Shown piece after piece: positions 7,338 through 16,662 of a DNA stretch of 33,934 nt. Position 1 is the first letter of the stretch. The number at the start of each line of letters is the position of its first letter. A model generated the notes under the pieces. That model worked only from the letters and a program-made list of their open reading frames with translations, was not told the origin of the DNA and ran no database searches. Source of the stretch: Nostoc mirabile CHAB5784 (GTDB taxonomy: Bacteria; Cyanobacteriota; Cyanobacteriia; Cyanobacteriales; Nostocaceae); assembly GCF_020829645.1 (NCBI RefSeq), contig NZ_JAIVFS010000091.1, forward strand, positions 1 through 33,934. Reading direction: 5' to 3'. A program made the position numbers and the translations under genes.

Positions 7338-9176
7338 TTAGAAAAAGTTCTTGTACGCATCAACAGGTAACGGTGCATTGCCTGCTTGTACGGGTGCTTG
7401 TGGGATAGGAAACTTCCGATCTACTTCCTTGACTCGCAAATCTAAATCTTCCTGTGTGGGTTTTTTATGGGTAATTTTCCTAGCAAGCTCTTTAATGACT
7501 TTATCCCACTTAGTATCGTTTTCTTGTTCGAGTCCGATAATATATTTCGGGATTTTGATATTTTTTAATATTGGTACTGAACCCTCATTTTTATTACTAT
7601 AAGCTGGGTTAATAAATAGACATTTACCAGGTGGTAATTTAAGGAATTGGGCAGGCTCGAATAGCTTCCGAGTCCGTTCTTGTTCGCTGATAGATGTGCT
7701 AGCCCTACCCCCTCCAGTTGAGCGAGATTTTTGTTTATATTTAATTTCCTCTTCACCTAAATATGCAGAAAATAATCTGGCAGATTCTTCTTCACCAGGA
7801 TTAAAAACAAATTTTGTGCCGCACGCGCCGAGGATGGCTTTAGAGATTTCCCTACCATAAATCTTTTCTAGCTGACCCATATTTTGCCAACCCAGGATAC
7901 CGCAGAATCCTTCGGAACGAGATTCGTTAAGCCATTTAAATAAATCTGGAAGGAAGATACTTGGCAACTCGTCAAGACATACTACTAATGGGCCATCTTC
8001 CTTGCGTTTTTTGGCGATACTGCGGGAAACTACCATGTGGAGAATGCTGGTCATCAGTGGGCTGACAGCATCGCGGCGTTCGCGGTCTAACCCGAAGATA
8101 ATCATCTGTTTGCGTTTTACCTCCAGGGGGAGGGTTGTTTTACCGACAAAGCATCCTAATGTACCCCTTGCCATAAATCGGGTGAACATCAATGAAGCGC
8201 TACCAGCGATACCCGCCACGGTTTTTTCGGAGCCAGCCGAACTAAATAATTGACCAAAAGCTATCTTAATCCAGGGGTTTAGTGCTGCTGCCATCAAGCG
8301 TTCGACCATCTTCTCACTGGAAAGTATTGCCGCAGCCGTCATAATATCAGCGCGATCGCCAAACTCTTTAGTTAGCATTAAAATAGCCTGCGTCAACTGG
8401 TCGCCGGCGGGGCCAAAGAATGCATCCTCAGACGCATTACCCAACAGGCGGAAGTTCTTGTTAATTACTGTAGCTAACTGCCTTGCGGTTTCAGCATCGC
8501 TACTGTCGCGTAAAAAATCGATTGGGTTACATACCTCCGATTCGGGGAATCCTGGTGCAAATACGTGTACGTCATACCCCTTTGATTTGGCATAACTGGC
8601 GATTTTGGCTTGACTAGCATACTTCAAGTCGTATAGTACTATACCAAAGCCTTGGTCAATTGCTGAGTAAATCATCGGGTTGATAGCCGAGAATGATTTA
8701 CCGCTACCAGGTGCGCCAATTACAGCAGTTCCTCTTTGAACATCGGGTACATAAACTGGGACTCCCCCACTCCCCTTGGGTGGTTTTTGACCCTTGTATC
8801 TGTGTACGCCAATATATAAGCTGGTACTATCGCATTTAGGGGAGGCGATTTGCTTGAGGGCTTTTTTCTTAGCTTGGGCGGTTTCCTTTGCTCCACCCCA
8901 ATAGCTAGTAGCAAGCTTGCCTTTTTTACCATTACTAAAAAGCTGTAAAAGTAACATTAAGCCAATTCCCCCTGCAAGTAGCAAACCTTGGGGTGACATT
9001 AGCTTGTCTGTATATTTACTAAAGTCAGTATTGCTATTTTTATTGTTAGCTTTTACTTCTCTAACAGTCTTAGTTTTAGCGGTTGCAAACAGATAATTAT
9101 TCATATTAATCTGTGCTAATTTTGCATGAGTAAATCGAAGAAATATGCGATGAAGTGAAGTTGCATATTTCTCCAT
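7338..9176 (-). CDS. virD4: VirD4/TraG-type coupling ATPase of the conjugation system
   Basis: Type IV coupling proteins bind the relaxase-DNA complex and feed it to the secretion channel. The 612-aa product has one membrane segment at about 63-80, a Walker A motif GAPGSGKS at 154-161, the TraG/VirD4 sequence LYDLKYASQAKIA just after it, a Walker B segment VVCLDELPSIF at about 398-408, and the conserved LGWQNMGQLEKIYG region. The usual second N-terminal membrane helix is not clear. Family length (about 600 aa) is normal. It stands between a single-pass protein (9337-10749) and the 751-aa unknown gene, on the same strand as all the other transfer genes. Confidence 0.93.
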   Translation of the reverse strand: MEKYATSLHRIFLRFTHAKLAQINMNNYLFATAKTKTVREVKANNKNSNTDFSKYTDKLMSPQGLLLAGGIGLMLLLQLFSNGKKGKLATSYWGGAKETAQAKKKALKQIASPKCDSTSLYIGVHRYKGQKPPKGSGGVPVYVPDVQRGTAVIGAPGSGKSFSAINPMIYSAIDQGFGIVLYDLKYASQAKIASYAKSKGYDVHVFAPGFPESEVCNPIDFLRDSSDAETARQLATVINKNFRLLGNASEDAFFGPAGDQLTQAILMLTKEFGDRADIMTAAAILSSEKMVERLMAAALNPWIKIAFGQLFSSAGSEKTVAGIAGSASLMFTRFMARGTLGCFVGKTTLPLEVKRKQMIIFGLDRERRDAVSPLMTSILHMVVSRSIAKKRKEDGPLVVCLDELPSIFLPDLFKWLNESRSEGFCGILGWQNMGQLEKIYGREISKAILGACGTKFVFNPGEEESARLFSAYLGEEEIKYKQKSRSTGGGRASTSISEQERTRKLFEPAQFLKLPPGKCLFINPAYSNKNEGSVPILKNIKIPKYIIGLEQENDTKWDKVIKELARKITHKKPTQEDLDLRVKEVDRKFPIPQAPVQAGNAPLPVDAYKNFF

Positions 9177-9336
9177 TAGTTGTGTGGAATGTCTTCTCTA
9201 AATCAAAAGTTAAAAGCAAGAGGATAAATTCTTCTCTTTTGCCTTTTTATAGCCGTAGTCACATAGGTTAGGACATTTTGAAAGCGTGAATGCTAGGAAC
9301 AGTAAGAGTTTTACCTCCTGCCTCATGCTATACTTG

Positions 9337-10749
9337 TTATTTATTTGGTACGGTGAGGGGTGTACCAAGGATAATTGGGTCTATCTCGCGGTAGTTGAAG
9401 AAGGGAACTGGGCCAATGAAGTAGGGCGAGCAGCCCAAATCAACCCATCCCCGCTTGCAGATACGGAAGAACATCGCGGTGGTGATACTGCCGTCAGCTT
9501 CGTTAATGTCCCAGATGACTTGTTTAAATGATTTCCCAAAGGGGTGACGACCTGTGGGTTCTTTCCCACCGTTGAGGCTGCCCAAGATGCCGAATCCGCC
9601 TTTAACCTTTTGGTCTTTGCCGGACATCCACTGTGCGCCAGTCACAATATCGCTACCCGAAACTTCGATGTGACCGCACTTTTTCTCGCACGGGACATTA
9701 AACCCAGCTTGATAGCTACCGCTTATTGACTTCCAGCGTCCGCTTTCAAGCGAACCGAGAGGTAAGTCTACTTTGGCGATAAAGCTAACATCGGGGATGG
9801 GAACACTAGGGAACTTATCAAACGGTACATCAGGCAATCCCGGAACCTTACTAATTGTTGTGTTTTGCCAGTTAGTAAAGTCCTTTAGCTGTGCATCCTG
9901 AATACCAGGGATGCTGGTTAGTTTATATTTATCGAGTTTGACATACTTGCCAAGTTCCACTTCTCCCAGTTCGGGATAATTGTCTAGCACTTCACCAACA
10001 GTTTGGTAGCTTGCGGTGCTGCCTGTTACTTTGGTCACTAGTTCTTGAATTGGTGGGATGGCTCCAACTTCTGAATCTTCAAGCTTGGGAATTGCTTCGG
10101 CGAGGTCTTCGAGTGTTTGCCACTTTAGTGTCTCAAAATCTGACAGTTTAAGATTTTTGAGGTTAATTCCCGTGATGGTGGCGATATCTTCAAGCGTGAA
10201 ATCTTCAATATTGAACTCAGTTGCTTCAAAATCACCCAGTTCCATGACTTCGGAAAGGCTTTGTCCTGCGCTCCAGGCGCGTGTCTCCTTCATACCAGGG
10301 TTTTTGATATTAGGGAATTCGACGCTGCCAGCACCGCCAAATTTCATATTTTTGAACGTGATACTGCTCCAGTCAGGAGTAGGTGCGCCGTTGACGTATT
10401 TAGTTGCGACGGGCTGTGGCTGTTTGGTTTGTTTTGTCTTATCTATCGAAGTGTTCAAATTTGAATACTTCGATGGAACTGTTAGAGCTACTGCTTTCTC
10501 ACCGAATAGGAGACTGCCGATATTGTAGCTACCTCCAAACCGGATTAACCCGTGTAGGGCAAGTCCTGCAATAAGTCCTGCTACCATCAGGTAGCGTAAA
10601 TTATTAAATTTTTCCATCCGATACTCAAGCGCTCGGTTGGTTTTGTTGTGAGTAGTTTCCTGACTTGCAGCTCTCACTGGTACAATCGCAGTTACCTCGG
10701 TTGTGATATCTAAAATTTGGTTGTTGGAGGTCAAATTTTCGTTATACAT
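9337..10749 (-). CDS. unknown single-pass membrane protein of the conjugation cluster (470 aa)
   Basis: A cytoplasmic tail of about 50 residues is followed by one membrane helix (about 52-69, MVAGLIAGLALHGLI), so most of the protein should be outside the inner membrane. Residues about 160-310 contain many short Leu/Asp/Glu units of the type LSDFETLKWQTLEDL that look like a repeated helical scaffold. The last 150 residues form a Gly-rich, Cys-containing domain (CEKKCGHIEVSG, TGRHPFGKSFKQVIWDINEADG, FRICKRGWVDLGCSPYF) whose cysteines could form disulfides. I do not know this family; position between the VirB9-like gene and virD4 suggests a transfer-channel part specific to cyanobacteria. Confidence 0.6.
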   Translation of the reverse strand: MYNENLTSNNQILDITTEVTAIVPVRAASQETTHNKTNRALEYRMEKFNNLRYLMVAGLIAGLALHGLIRFGGSYNIGSLLFGEKAVALTVPSKYSNLNTSIDKTKQTKQPQPVATKYVNGAPTPDWSSITFKNMKFGGAGSVEFPNIKNPGMKETRAWSAGQSLSEVMELGDFEATEFNIEDFTLEDIATITGINLKNLKLSDFETLKWQTLEDLAEAIPKLEDSEVGAIPPIQELVTKVTGSTASYQTVGEVLDNYPELGEVELGKYVKLDKYKLTSIPGIQDAQLKDFTNWQNTTISKVPGLPDVPFDKFPSVPIPDVSFIAKVDLPLGSLESGRWKSISGSYQAGFNVPCEKKCGHIEVSGSDIVTGAQWMSGKDQKVKGGFGILGSLNGGKEPTGRHPFGKSFKQVIWDINEADGSITTAMFFRICKRGWVDLGCSPYFIGPVPFFNYREIDPIILGTPLTVPNK

Positions 10750-10766
10750 CAGTGGTTATTTAAAAA

Positions 10767-11600
10767 TTATTGATTCAAGAGAAAGTTTGTTTTACCTGTA
10801 TTTGGTGTTATGGGAGTGTTATTGCGCTGTGGCGGTATTTCTAAGAAGCGCTTTCCACCTAGCAGCATGAGTTTTTCAACCAACTGCATTGATACTCCGG
10901 TGGTGCTGGCGGCGACAACAAGTTCCTCTCCTTGCGATCGCAACTCCACAAGTTGATTGAGGCGCTTCCAAAGCTTGCTATCTGTCGTAACCCACTGGTT
11001 TTTTAGGACAACTTGCATCCCTTTGGCGATATGTCTGCTATCAGATAATGCAGGGTAACTGACCTTTGGTTTTACTTCTTCAGGCTTGCTGGGAGTATCA
11101 CCAATAATTTCAATTTGGCTGTACTCTGGTGTGCCACTGCCCGCTACAATCCGGAAGTGATAGCTTTTCCTTGTTGACCCAGATTCGGTAATTACCGTCA
11201 TGTGCGCCCCGTAAGCAGCTTGTGGTAAACCGGGAATTTTTACTGTCTCGATGCGGCGAATATGAATTAATCCTGCACCCGTACTGTTGTTAGAACACTT
11301 ACCCAAGCCTTCCAAGCATCCGTCTACGTCAAAAACAAACCTAGATGGGTCATCCAGCCAGATTTTCTTGATGATTTCTCTCGTGTTGTAGAACGATATT
11401 GATACCCCATGTCCTGGCCAGACCTTAACTGTCTGTAATTGGGCATTTTCCCCTGACACCTGGGACGCTGCAACTTGACGGATAGTATTTGCTAGTACAA
11501 GTTGGTTTGGTGCAAACACGGAGGCGATGGTGAGGCATCCGCTAAAGGCGATCGCGCAGGGGATAATTAAACTAAAGTCACCTATATCTCTTAGTTTCAC
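10767..11600 (-). CDS. VirB9/TrbG-like outer-membrane core protein
   Basis: A hydrophobic leader (about 8-36, ending LVLA) suggests export; an FSGC inside it is a weak lipobox candidate. Residues about 50-165 follow the VirB9 N-terminal beta-domain plan: a strand with GVSISFYNTREIIKKIW, then SRFVFDVDG, LIHIRRI, a strand HMTVITES and the closing SYHFRIVAG. The second half is less typical and may replace the VirB9 C-terminal domain that binds VirB7. VirB9 forms the outer-membrane ring with VirB10, and here its start codon overlaps the virB10 stop by ATGA, so the two are translationally coupled. The assignment is by pattern and neighbourhood; similarity is low. Confidence 0.6.
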   Translation of the reverse strand: MKLRDIGDFSLIIPCAIAFSGCLTIASVFAPNQLVLANTIRQVAASQVSGENAQLQTVKVWPGHGVSISFYNTREIIKKIWLDDPSRFVFDVDGCLEGLGKCSNNSTGAGLIHIRRIETVKIPGLPQAAYGAHMTVITESGSTRKSYHFRIVAGSGTPEYSQIEIIGDTPSKPEEVKPKVSYPALSDSRHIAKGMQVVLKNQWVTTDSKLWKRLNQLVELRSQGEELVVAASTTGVSMQLVEKLMLLGGKRFLEIPPQRNNTPITPNTGKTNFLLNQ

Positions 11601-13462
11601 AGCTTGATTGACCTATCAACTTTGATTGTGATTTTGGTATCTTTAGGTACATACCAGACATTGGAACGGCGGTTGATTTCGTCAGTAGCACGTTCTGTCC
11701 GCTTGCTGACTGTTTCGCTAAGTTTGCCAAAAGCACCTTCAATAAAGGCAGCTCCCAGGTTGCGGTTGTTATTGCGGCTGCGGGTTCTTGTCCCACCCAA
11801 AGGCAAATCTTCTGTGATTTCTTCATCCGACTGGTTGATAATTTCCCCTACCTTGGCAATACCAGCTATTGTCCCCAAGGTGGCATCGTATTTGGCAATT
11901 TCAGATCCCTTGTCGTCGTAGGGTCTGGCGACAAGGGGGGAACCTAACTCTCCCAGGACTGATATCGTTCCAGGTGATAGAGGGTATTCGGTGCCGTCTT
12001 TGAGAATGGCCGTGACTTCGGCACGCACGCCTGATGTGCTATCAACCGAAATCATAGCGATAGTTACCTGCGTTCCTGCGGGAATGGCTATTTCCCCAGT
12101 ATTGCTGTAAAGCGGCTCGTTCAATCGGGCGACAAACCGTAACGTATTTGTTTGCTCCTGGGAACGACCGTTATTGCTGATTTGGGGCATAACGAGCGGA
12201 GTAACCAGGGTTGCACTTGCAAACGAACCGACAACTAGATACTGCGGTTGTGTTTGTTGGAGTATCTGTGCTTCTTCTGACAGGTAGCTATTTGCAACTT
12301 GTTCGACTTGCTGAGGGGGATTGTTTTCTTTATTACCAATAAAACTAGATTCTAAGGTTTGTTCTTTGCTACTGGCAAGTTCTGAGCTAGTTTGTGGTTC
12401 TTTTACCGAGAAGCTATAAATAACTGGCACGGCTTGATTGTTCTCTTCGCCACCAGTGTTGGTATACTCTGGAGTACTGTCGTTTGTGATTACAGGTTGC
12501 CAACGCGGGCGCAGTTCTTCAATTTGATTAGAAGTATTGGCAACTGTTTCGGTATTCTCGCTGCGGCGGCTACGGCGACGAGAGCGATTGGTATTTTGTT
12601 CTGCTGGGCGTAATGTTTCTTCAGTTTTAGCTGTAACTTCTTGTACTATTGGGTTTGTAGGTTCACTTACAGTGGTACTGGCTAGCATATATTCAACCCG
12701 ACCAACCGAACCCAGACTACGTAGGCGTTCGAGTTCAGCTATTGGGTCTTTAGCAACACTCTGGTTGCTGGCAACTATTTGTTTGGCAAGTTTTGGCAAA
12801 GGAGCGCTAGGACGCAGAGGTGGTATTGGCTGTGATGGCTGTGAGGCGACTACTCTACGTGTTGGTCTAACAGGTTCGGATGCTTCTTCCCGGTATACAC
12901 GTCTTCTAGAAGGAGGGGAAGTTTGTTGAGCGACTACCCTTCGCTGTGGAATAGGGCGTGTTTTCTGTGTTTTCTCTTTGTTTTTGGATTGTTCTTCTTC
13001 AGTAGCTTCCTTTTTCTCTAGTTTGTCTTCCGTATTGCCTTTACCATTTAGTGCATCAAGTTCTTCCTGTTGTTTAGCAAGGGCAAGCTTGGCATAAACA
13101 TCCCCTTCTTTTTTCTCAGATGCGGCAACCGTGGGAGTAGGAGTAGGAGTTACTTCTGGTTTTTTGGCATTTTTACTACCCCCATTCATCATGCCATTGA
13201 GGACAACAAATATAACTAGAAACCCAGCGCCAAATGCACCACCAATAATTCCTAATCTTGACCAGGGAGATGTAACAAAGTCGTGTTTAGTTTGTATTAA
13301 TGCGGGGTCTTCTACTTCAATATCATCTTCTTCGACTACCTCATATTGTGAACCTTCAATTTCGTCTTCTACAGTTTTTCTATTTTTACTCTCGATTGGT
13401 AAGAGACTATCTACAGAAGATAGCTCATGCTTATTTGAAACCTCATCTTGTAGCTGTAACAT
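11597..13462 (-). CDS. virB10: VirB10/TraB-like channel scaffold protein
   Basis: VirB10 spans from the inner membrane to the outer-membrane ring. The 621-aa product has the right plan: an acidic cytoplasmic tail, one membrane helix at about 70-90 (LGIIGGAFGAGFLVIFVVLNG), a long Pro/Arg/Glu-rich region to about 390, and a C-terminal domain with the TrbI/TraB signature GEIAIPAGTQVTIAMIS and VRAEVTAILKDGTEYPLSPG. A predicted helical hairpin (LGTIAGIAKVGEIINQ to LGAAFIEGAFGKL) matches the antenna region of the family, and the protein ends in VPKDTKITIKVDRSIKL, another family hallmark. It overlaps the VirB9-like gene by 4 bases and is 17 bases from the VirB8-like gene. Confidence 0.85.
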   Translation of the reverse strand: MLQLQDEVSNKHELSSVDSLLPIESKNRKTVEDEIEGSQYEVVEEDDIEVEDPALIQTKHDFVTSPWSRLGIIGGAFGAGFLVIFVVLNGMMNGGSKNAKKPEVTPTPTPTVAASEKKEGDVYAKLALAKQQEELDALNGKGNTEDKLEKKEATEEEQSKNKEKTQKTRPIPQRRVVAQQTSPPSRRRVYREEASEPVRPTRRVVASQPSQPIPPLRPSAPLPKLAKQIVASNQSVAKDPIAELERLRSLGSVGRVEYMLASTTVSEPTNPIVQEVTAKTEETLRPAEQNTNRSRRRSRRSENTETVANTSNQIEELRPRWQPVITNDSTPEYTNTGGEENNQAVPVIYSFSVKEPQTSSELASSKEQTLESSFIGNKENNPPQQVEQVANSYLSEEAQILQQTQPQYLVVGSFASATLVTPLVMPQISNNGRSQEQTNTLRFVARLNEPLYSNTGEIAIPAGTQVTIAMISVDSTSGVRAEVTAILKDGTEYPLSPGTISVLGELGSPLVARPYDDKGSEIAKYDATLGTIAGIAKVGEIINQSDEEITEDLPLGGTRTRSRNNNRNLGAAFIEGAFGKLSETVSKRTERATDEINRRSNVWYVPKDTKITIKVDRSIKL

Positions 13463-13479
13463 AGTTTTATATTTGATTA

Positions 13480-14265
13480 CTAATTATTTTTATTTGTGCC
13501 GAGATTATAATCAACTATCTGGGTGATTTCTAAACCTGGTTCTCGGACTAAATAAATTCTTTTATCAAGTTCAGTTGGCTGGGTTGGTAATTTGGGAGTA
13601 TCGACAGCTTCGACAGTAATTGTTTTGTTAAAGGCAATTCCTTTACCTTGGTTTTCATTTCTCTCGAAGCTGACAAGTGTACCGATATAATCAACCTCCC
13701 ATTTGCCATCCTTGATTTTTCTGGGTTCTGAGATATGGCGGGTGACAAGTGAGACTTGAACTTCACCGTTAAATACACTACTTGGAACAATTTCTGCTAA
13801 TTTTTTGAGGAAGTTTGCCCGAAAATCTTGATTTTCAGATAGTGCAAATGCTGCTTCCCAAGCTCTAGTCGGAATTCTTTTTCTACTATTTTTTGTTGTT
13901 TGAACATCTATTCCTTTATCAGGCTTAGTAACATTTTCGCCATTCTCAGTTGCTTCGATTATTCCGTTCCAACCGAACATTTTAATCATGCTATCTGAGA
14001 TAAAGCGTTTGATAGTTTCGTCTTCGCGTTCGTTGGGAGCGGCAAATTTACCAGCTGAAATAGACCCATCTTGAAGTTGAACAACTGTCATGCCTTTGAC
14101 ATGATGATTTGTACTAGAACTCATGCCAATATTTACAATTTGCAATAGGATAGATAAGATAGTTCCTCCTGCTGTTACGGTGATTGCCATTGCAATAGGT
14201 GTAGAGGTAGATTGACCATAACTGAGAAGGCGAGCTGGTTGAGATTTAGATTTAGGTTTAAGCAT
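13480..14265 (-). CDS. VirB8/TraE-like inner-membrane assembly protein
   Basis: The 261-aa product has a basic N-tail, one membrane helix at about 25-48 (IAMAITVTAGGTILSILLQIV) and a periplasmic domain. The domain has the order of a VirB8 NTF2-like fold: long helices, a strand around VQVSLVTRHISEPRKI, the pair KWEVDYIGTLVSFER and GIAFNKTITVEAVD, and the closing YLVREPGLEITQIVDYN, similar to the NPLGL...Y end of VirB8 and TraE. VirB8 nucleates the channel and contacts VirB10, which is the next gene. Sequence similarity is weak; topology, size and position carry the call. Confidence 0.55.
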   Translation of the reverse strand: MLKPKSKSQPARLLSYGQSTSTPIAMAITVTAGGTILSILLQIVNIGMSSSTNHHVKGMTVVQLQDGSISAGKFAAPNEREDETIKRFISDSMIKMFGWNGIIEATENGENVTKPDKGIDVQTTKNSRKRIPTRAWEAAFALSENQDFRANFLKKLAEIVPSSVFNGEVQVSLVTRHISEPRKIKDGKWEVDYIGTLVSFERNENQGKGIAFNKTITVEAVDTPKLPTQPTELDKRIYLVREPGLEITQIVDYNLGTNKNN

Positions 14266-14278
14266 AATTATTTGTTAA

Positions 14279-15430
14279 TTACTTTTTAACTTTTATTTTG
14301 GAACTAACAAATTTGGTGGCATTGACAGCAACCGTAGCAGTTGTACTTGCTCCGCCAGTAGCGATTCCTGCTGCAATTTCAGAGCCAAATGCTGCTGTTT
14401 TACCTAATCCTGTCCAAACAGCTATTCCACCACCTGCGGCTAATGCAGATGAAAGAATAGGAGAAACCAACCCAACAAAAAGTAGAAATATCATTGGTTG
14501 GTTTTGTTCGGAATTAGCAATAAGTTGTCCGCATAAACCAATAATCATGTTGAAGCAGAGTTTCGCCATTCCAACGGTGAAATAACCAGTTAGCCAAGCG
14601 AAAATAGGTTTAGCGCCAAAGGGGAGTAGTGAACCGCCTATTGCCAATGGGCCAAGTAGGGCAGTTAAAAGCATCGTGAATTCGATACCCCACTGATAGG
14701 CGTTATTTAGGGCGAGGAGGATGACTGCGACAAATCCGGTGATCATCGAGCCGATTGTACTGGTGATAGAATTACCAATCTTTTCGGCAATTTGACCGGG
14801 CGAGAGATTGTCGAGTGCATCTTTGGCATCTGATAAAGCCTGAAGTGGGTTAAATTCCCAACTACCGCTATCGGGAGCCTCTCCTTTAAATAAATCGGGT
14901 GCAGAGGTTTTGAGTTCTGCTTCTGCTTGTTGCAAGCAGGCGATTGAATCTTGCGTGTTACCAGTGATTGAGCGGCATCTTTCCATTGCCGCCCCTACCT
15001 GCTGTTGGAGGGCAATATTACCGACTGCCCGATTGAATGCTACTTCTAGGTTGGCTCCGGCAGCGGTAAACTCAAGGATGTCATTATTGACAGTATTAAT
15101 GTATCCTCGTATTGCGAGTGTTCCACTTCTGAGCAAAGTGCCATCATTAGCTAATAGCCCGATAACCAGGATGGGCCATATCCAACTGGAGAGGGCTTTC
15201 ATATCTTCTTGATTTATCCAGTTTCTGCCTAACTCAACCATAAAAAGAGTGAGTGTGGCGATCGCAAAAAACTGACCAACTTTGCACATTGAGCCATACA
15301 AGTTGCCGTTGAGGGTTTCCTGCCAAAGTTCATTGAAACCTTCTGCTACTAGTTGCGCCCCGGCTGCGGCATTTTCTAAAATGTCTTGCCCAAAAAATGG
15401 GTCGGTTGCAATTACGAGATGTTCTAACAT
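14279..15430 (-). CDS. virB6: VirB6/TrbL-like polytopic membrane protein
   Basis: VirB6 forms the inner-membrane part of the channel. The 383-aa product has about six or seven membrane segments: near 50-68 (FFAIATLTLFMVELG), 80-97, 225-245 (ITGFVAVILLALNNA), 250-275 (FTMLLTALLGPLAIGGSLLPF), 285-310, and 320-350 (MIFLLFVGLVSPILSSALAAGG), with a large loop at about 110-215 that carries two cysteines (CRSITGN, CLQQAEAE). The Gly/Ala-rich tail ends in a basic KIKVKK. It is placed between the VirB5-like and VirB8-like genes, the classic order. Confidence 0.75.
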   Translation of the reverse strand: MLEHLVIATDPFFGQDILENAAAGAQLVAEGFNELWQETLNGNLYGSMCKVGQFFAIATLTLFMVELGRNWINQEDMKALSSWIWPILVIGLLANDGTLLRSGTLAIRGYINTVNNDILEFTAAGANLEVAFNRAVGNIALQQQVGAAMERCRSITGNTQDSIACLQQAEAELKTSAPDLFKGEAPDSGSWEFNPLQALSDAKDALDNLSPGQIAEKIGNSITSTIGSMITGFVAVILLALNNAYQWGIEFTMLLTALLGPLAIGGSLLPFGAKPIFAWLTGYFTVGMAKLCFNMIIGLCGQLIANSEQNQPMIFLLFVGLVSPILSSALAAGGGIAVWTGLGKTAAFGSEIAAGIATGGASTTATVAVNATKFVSSKIKVKK

Positions 15431-15499
15431 AGCACTTGATTAACAGGCGTGAAGGTTTGGTCATCTCAATTGCAGAGATGACCAATTGATTAGGGTGAA

Positions 15500-16231
15500 T
15501 TATTCTCCGGCTGTAGTTTTGAGACTGCTAAACCCACTAACTTCGATGTACTGGGCACTGATACCGTCCATCATCAGGTTTTGACGGCGGCGATCGCTTG
15601 CTCCTTGTTTGGCAAGTTGAGATAGCATCAGGTTAGTTTGCTGGACATCGTGCCGTGCTTGCAGTCCGTCGGTACGGGATTGCCCCAACATTGAGACAAT
15701 TTGCGAGTTTTGGGCAGCAATTACCTTGAGGATGTTTTGTGAAGCATCCATTGCTTGTGCAGATTCCGCGAGTTCTTTGGCCTCGGCTACAGTTTGTTCA
15801 GTTGCTTCTATTTCATTTTTGGTACGTTCCTGACCGACTTCCCCTAAGACGCTTGCGATCGTGGCGCGGGTGGTTTCTCTCTCCAGTTCGTTAGCTGCAC
15901 CTACAGCACCTTCAACTGTGTTACTTTCATTCCAGTTACCCTTTTCCTTGAGTTGTTCTTTGAGCTTTTCAGCTGAGGTTACTGGGTCTGGCATATCCAT
16001 ACTGCCAGTCTGAATAGCAGTTTTAGCTTCGCCTTTCATCCCACCCCAATTATTAGTTCCTGCGGTGAGTTCCTTTTTAGTTTCCTCAAAATAGTTATTG
16101 AATTTCCCTAAAACTTTGAAAAAATCGTCAATTGAAAAGGCATAACTGGGTGCTGTACCGAGTAAAGTAACCAGACCAATGATTGACCCGATTATTACCC
16201 CTTTCTTAGTAAACTTGAACTTTGGTTTCAT
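15500..16231 (-). CDS. VirB5/TrbJ-like exported protein
   Basis: VirB5 proteins are exported, helical, minor pilus parts. From the ATG at 16231 the product (243 aa; a TTG 24 bases upstream is less likely) begins with a good signal peptide: basic start, hydrophobic core VIIGSIIGLVTLLG and a cleavage site after PSYA. The rest is highly helical and Ala/Glu/Gln-rich, and the segment SQNILKVIAAQNSQIVSMLG followed by QARHDVQQTNLMLSQLAKQ resembles the C-terminal helices of VirB5/TrbJ. Cysteines are absent. A 400-base repeat-filled gap separates it from virB4. Confidence 0.6.
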   Translation of the reverse strand: MKPKFKFTKKGVIIGSIIGLVTLLGTAPSYAFSIDDFFKVLGKFNNYFEETKKELTAGTNNWGGMKGEAKTAIQTGSMDMPDPVTSAEKLKEQLKEKGNWNESNTVEGAVGAANELERETTRATIASVLGEVGQERTKNEIEATEQTVAEAKELAESAQAMDASQNILKVIAAQNSQIVSMLGQSRTDGLQARHDVQQTNLMLSQLAKQGASDRRRQNLMMDGISAQYIEVSGFSSLKTTAGE

Positions 16232-16255
16232 ACTTTTTGTGGATAAAATAACCAA

Positions 16256-16662
16256 TGTGGCAATTAAAGTTAAGCCACTTTTTTATGATTTATAAATAAG
16301 AACTCAGAAGTTAGGAGTCAGGAGTCATACCAATTCGCAATTCGCAATTCGCAATTCGCAATTAAGAAACTTAGATGCAGCAAGGCTTTCCTGGTTTACA
16401 TCTGTTGCCGAATTTTAGAGAATTGGTATCAGAATAGCCTTTCAGGGAAGCAAGCTACAGAAATAATTCTGTACGACTGGGTAAATAGTATTGGTTAAAA
16501 CATCATCTCAGTGTGAGTGAAACTAGTATTAAACCGCTTCTGATTAAAACTTTATCTCTAGATTGATGGAATATTCTGAATACCGAATTCTGCATTCTGA
16601 CTCCTTTTTATTAATTTTTGTTTTTCCAAGTCCAGATGATTCGTTAGTTTTTCTTTTATAAT
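16256..16662. repeat. repeat-filled gap between virB4 and the VirB5-like gene (miniature elements, heptamer repeat)
   Basis: This 407-base gap holds no gene. A possible 103-bp miniature element runs from ATACCAATT (16327-16335) to AATTGGTAT (16421-16429), a 9-bp inverted repeat. Within it the heptamer AATTCGC occurs four times in tandem (16332-16359). A second family frames it: GGAGTCAGGAGTCAT (16314-16328) faces GAATTCTGCATTCTGACTCC (16585-16604). The same GGAGTC/GACTCC family frames 21641-21830. Confidence 0.65.

Noticed and set aside
12392..12929. Plus-strand frames opposite virB10
   Set aside because: The Pro/Arg/Glu-rich middle of virB10 naturally leaves opposite frames open; no protein pattern is seen in them.
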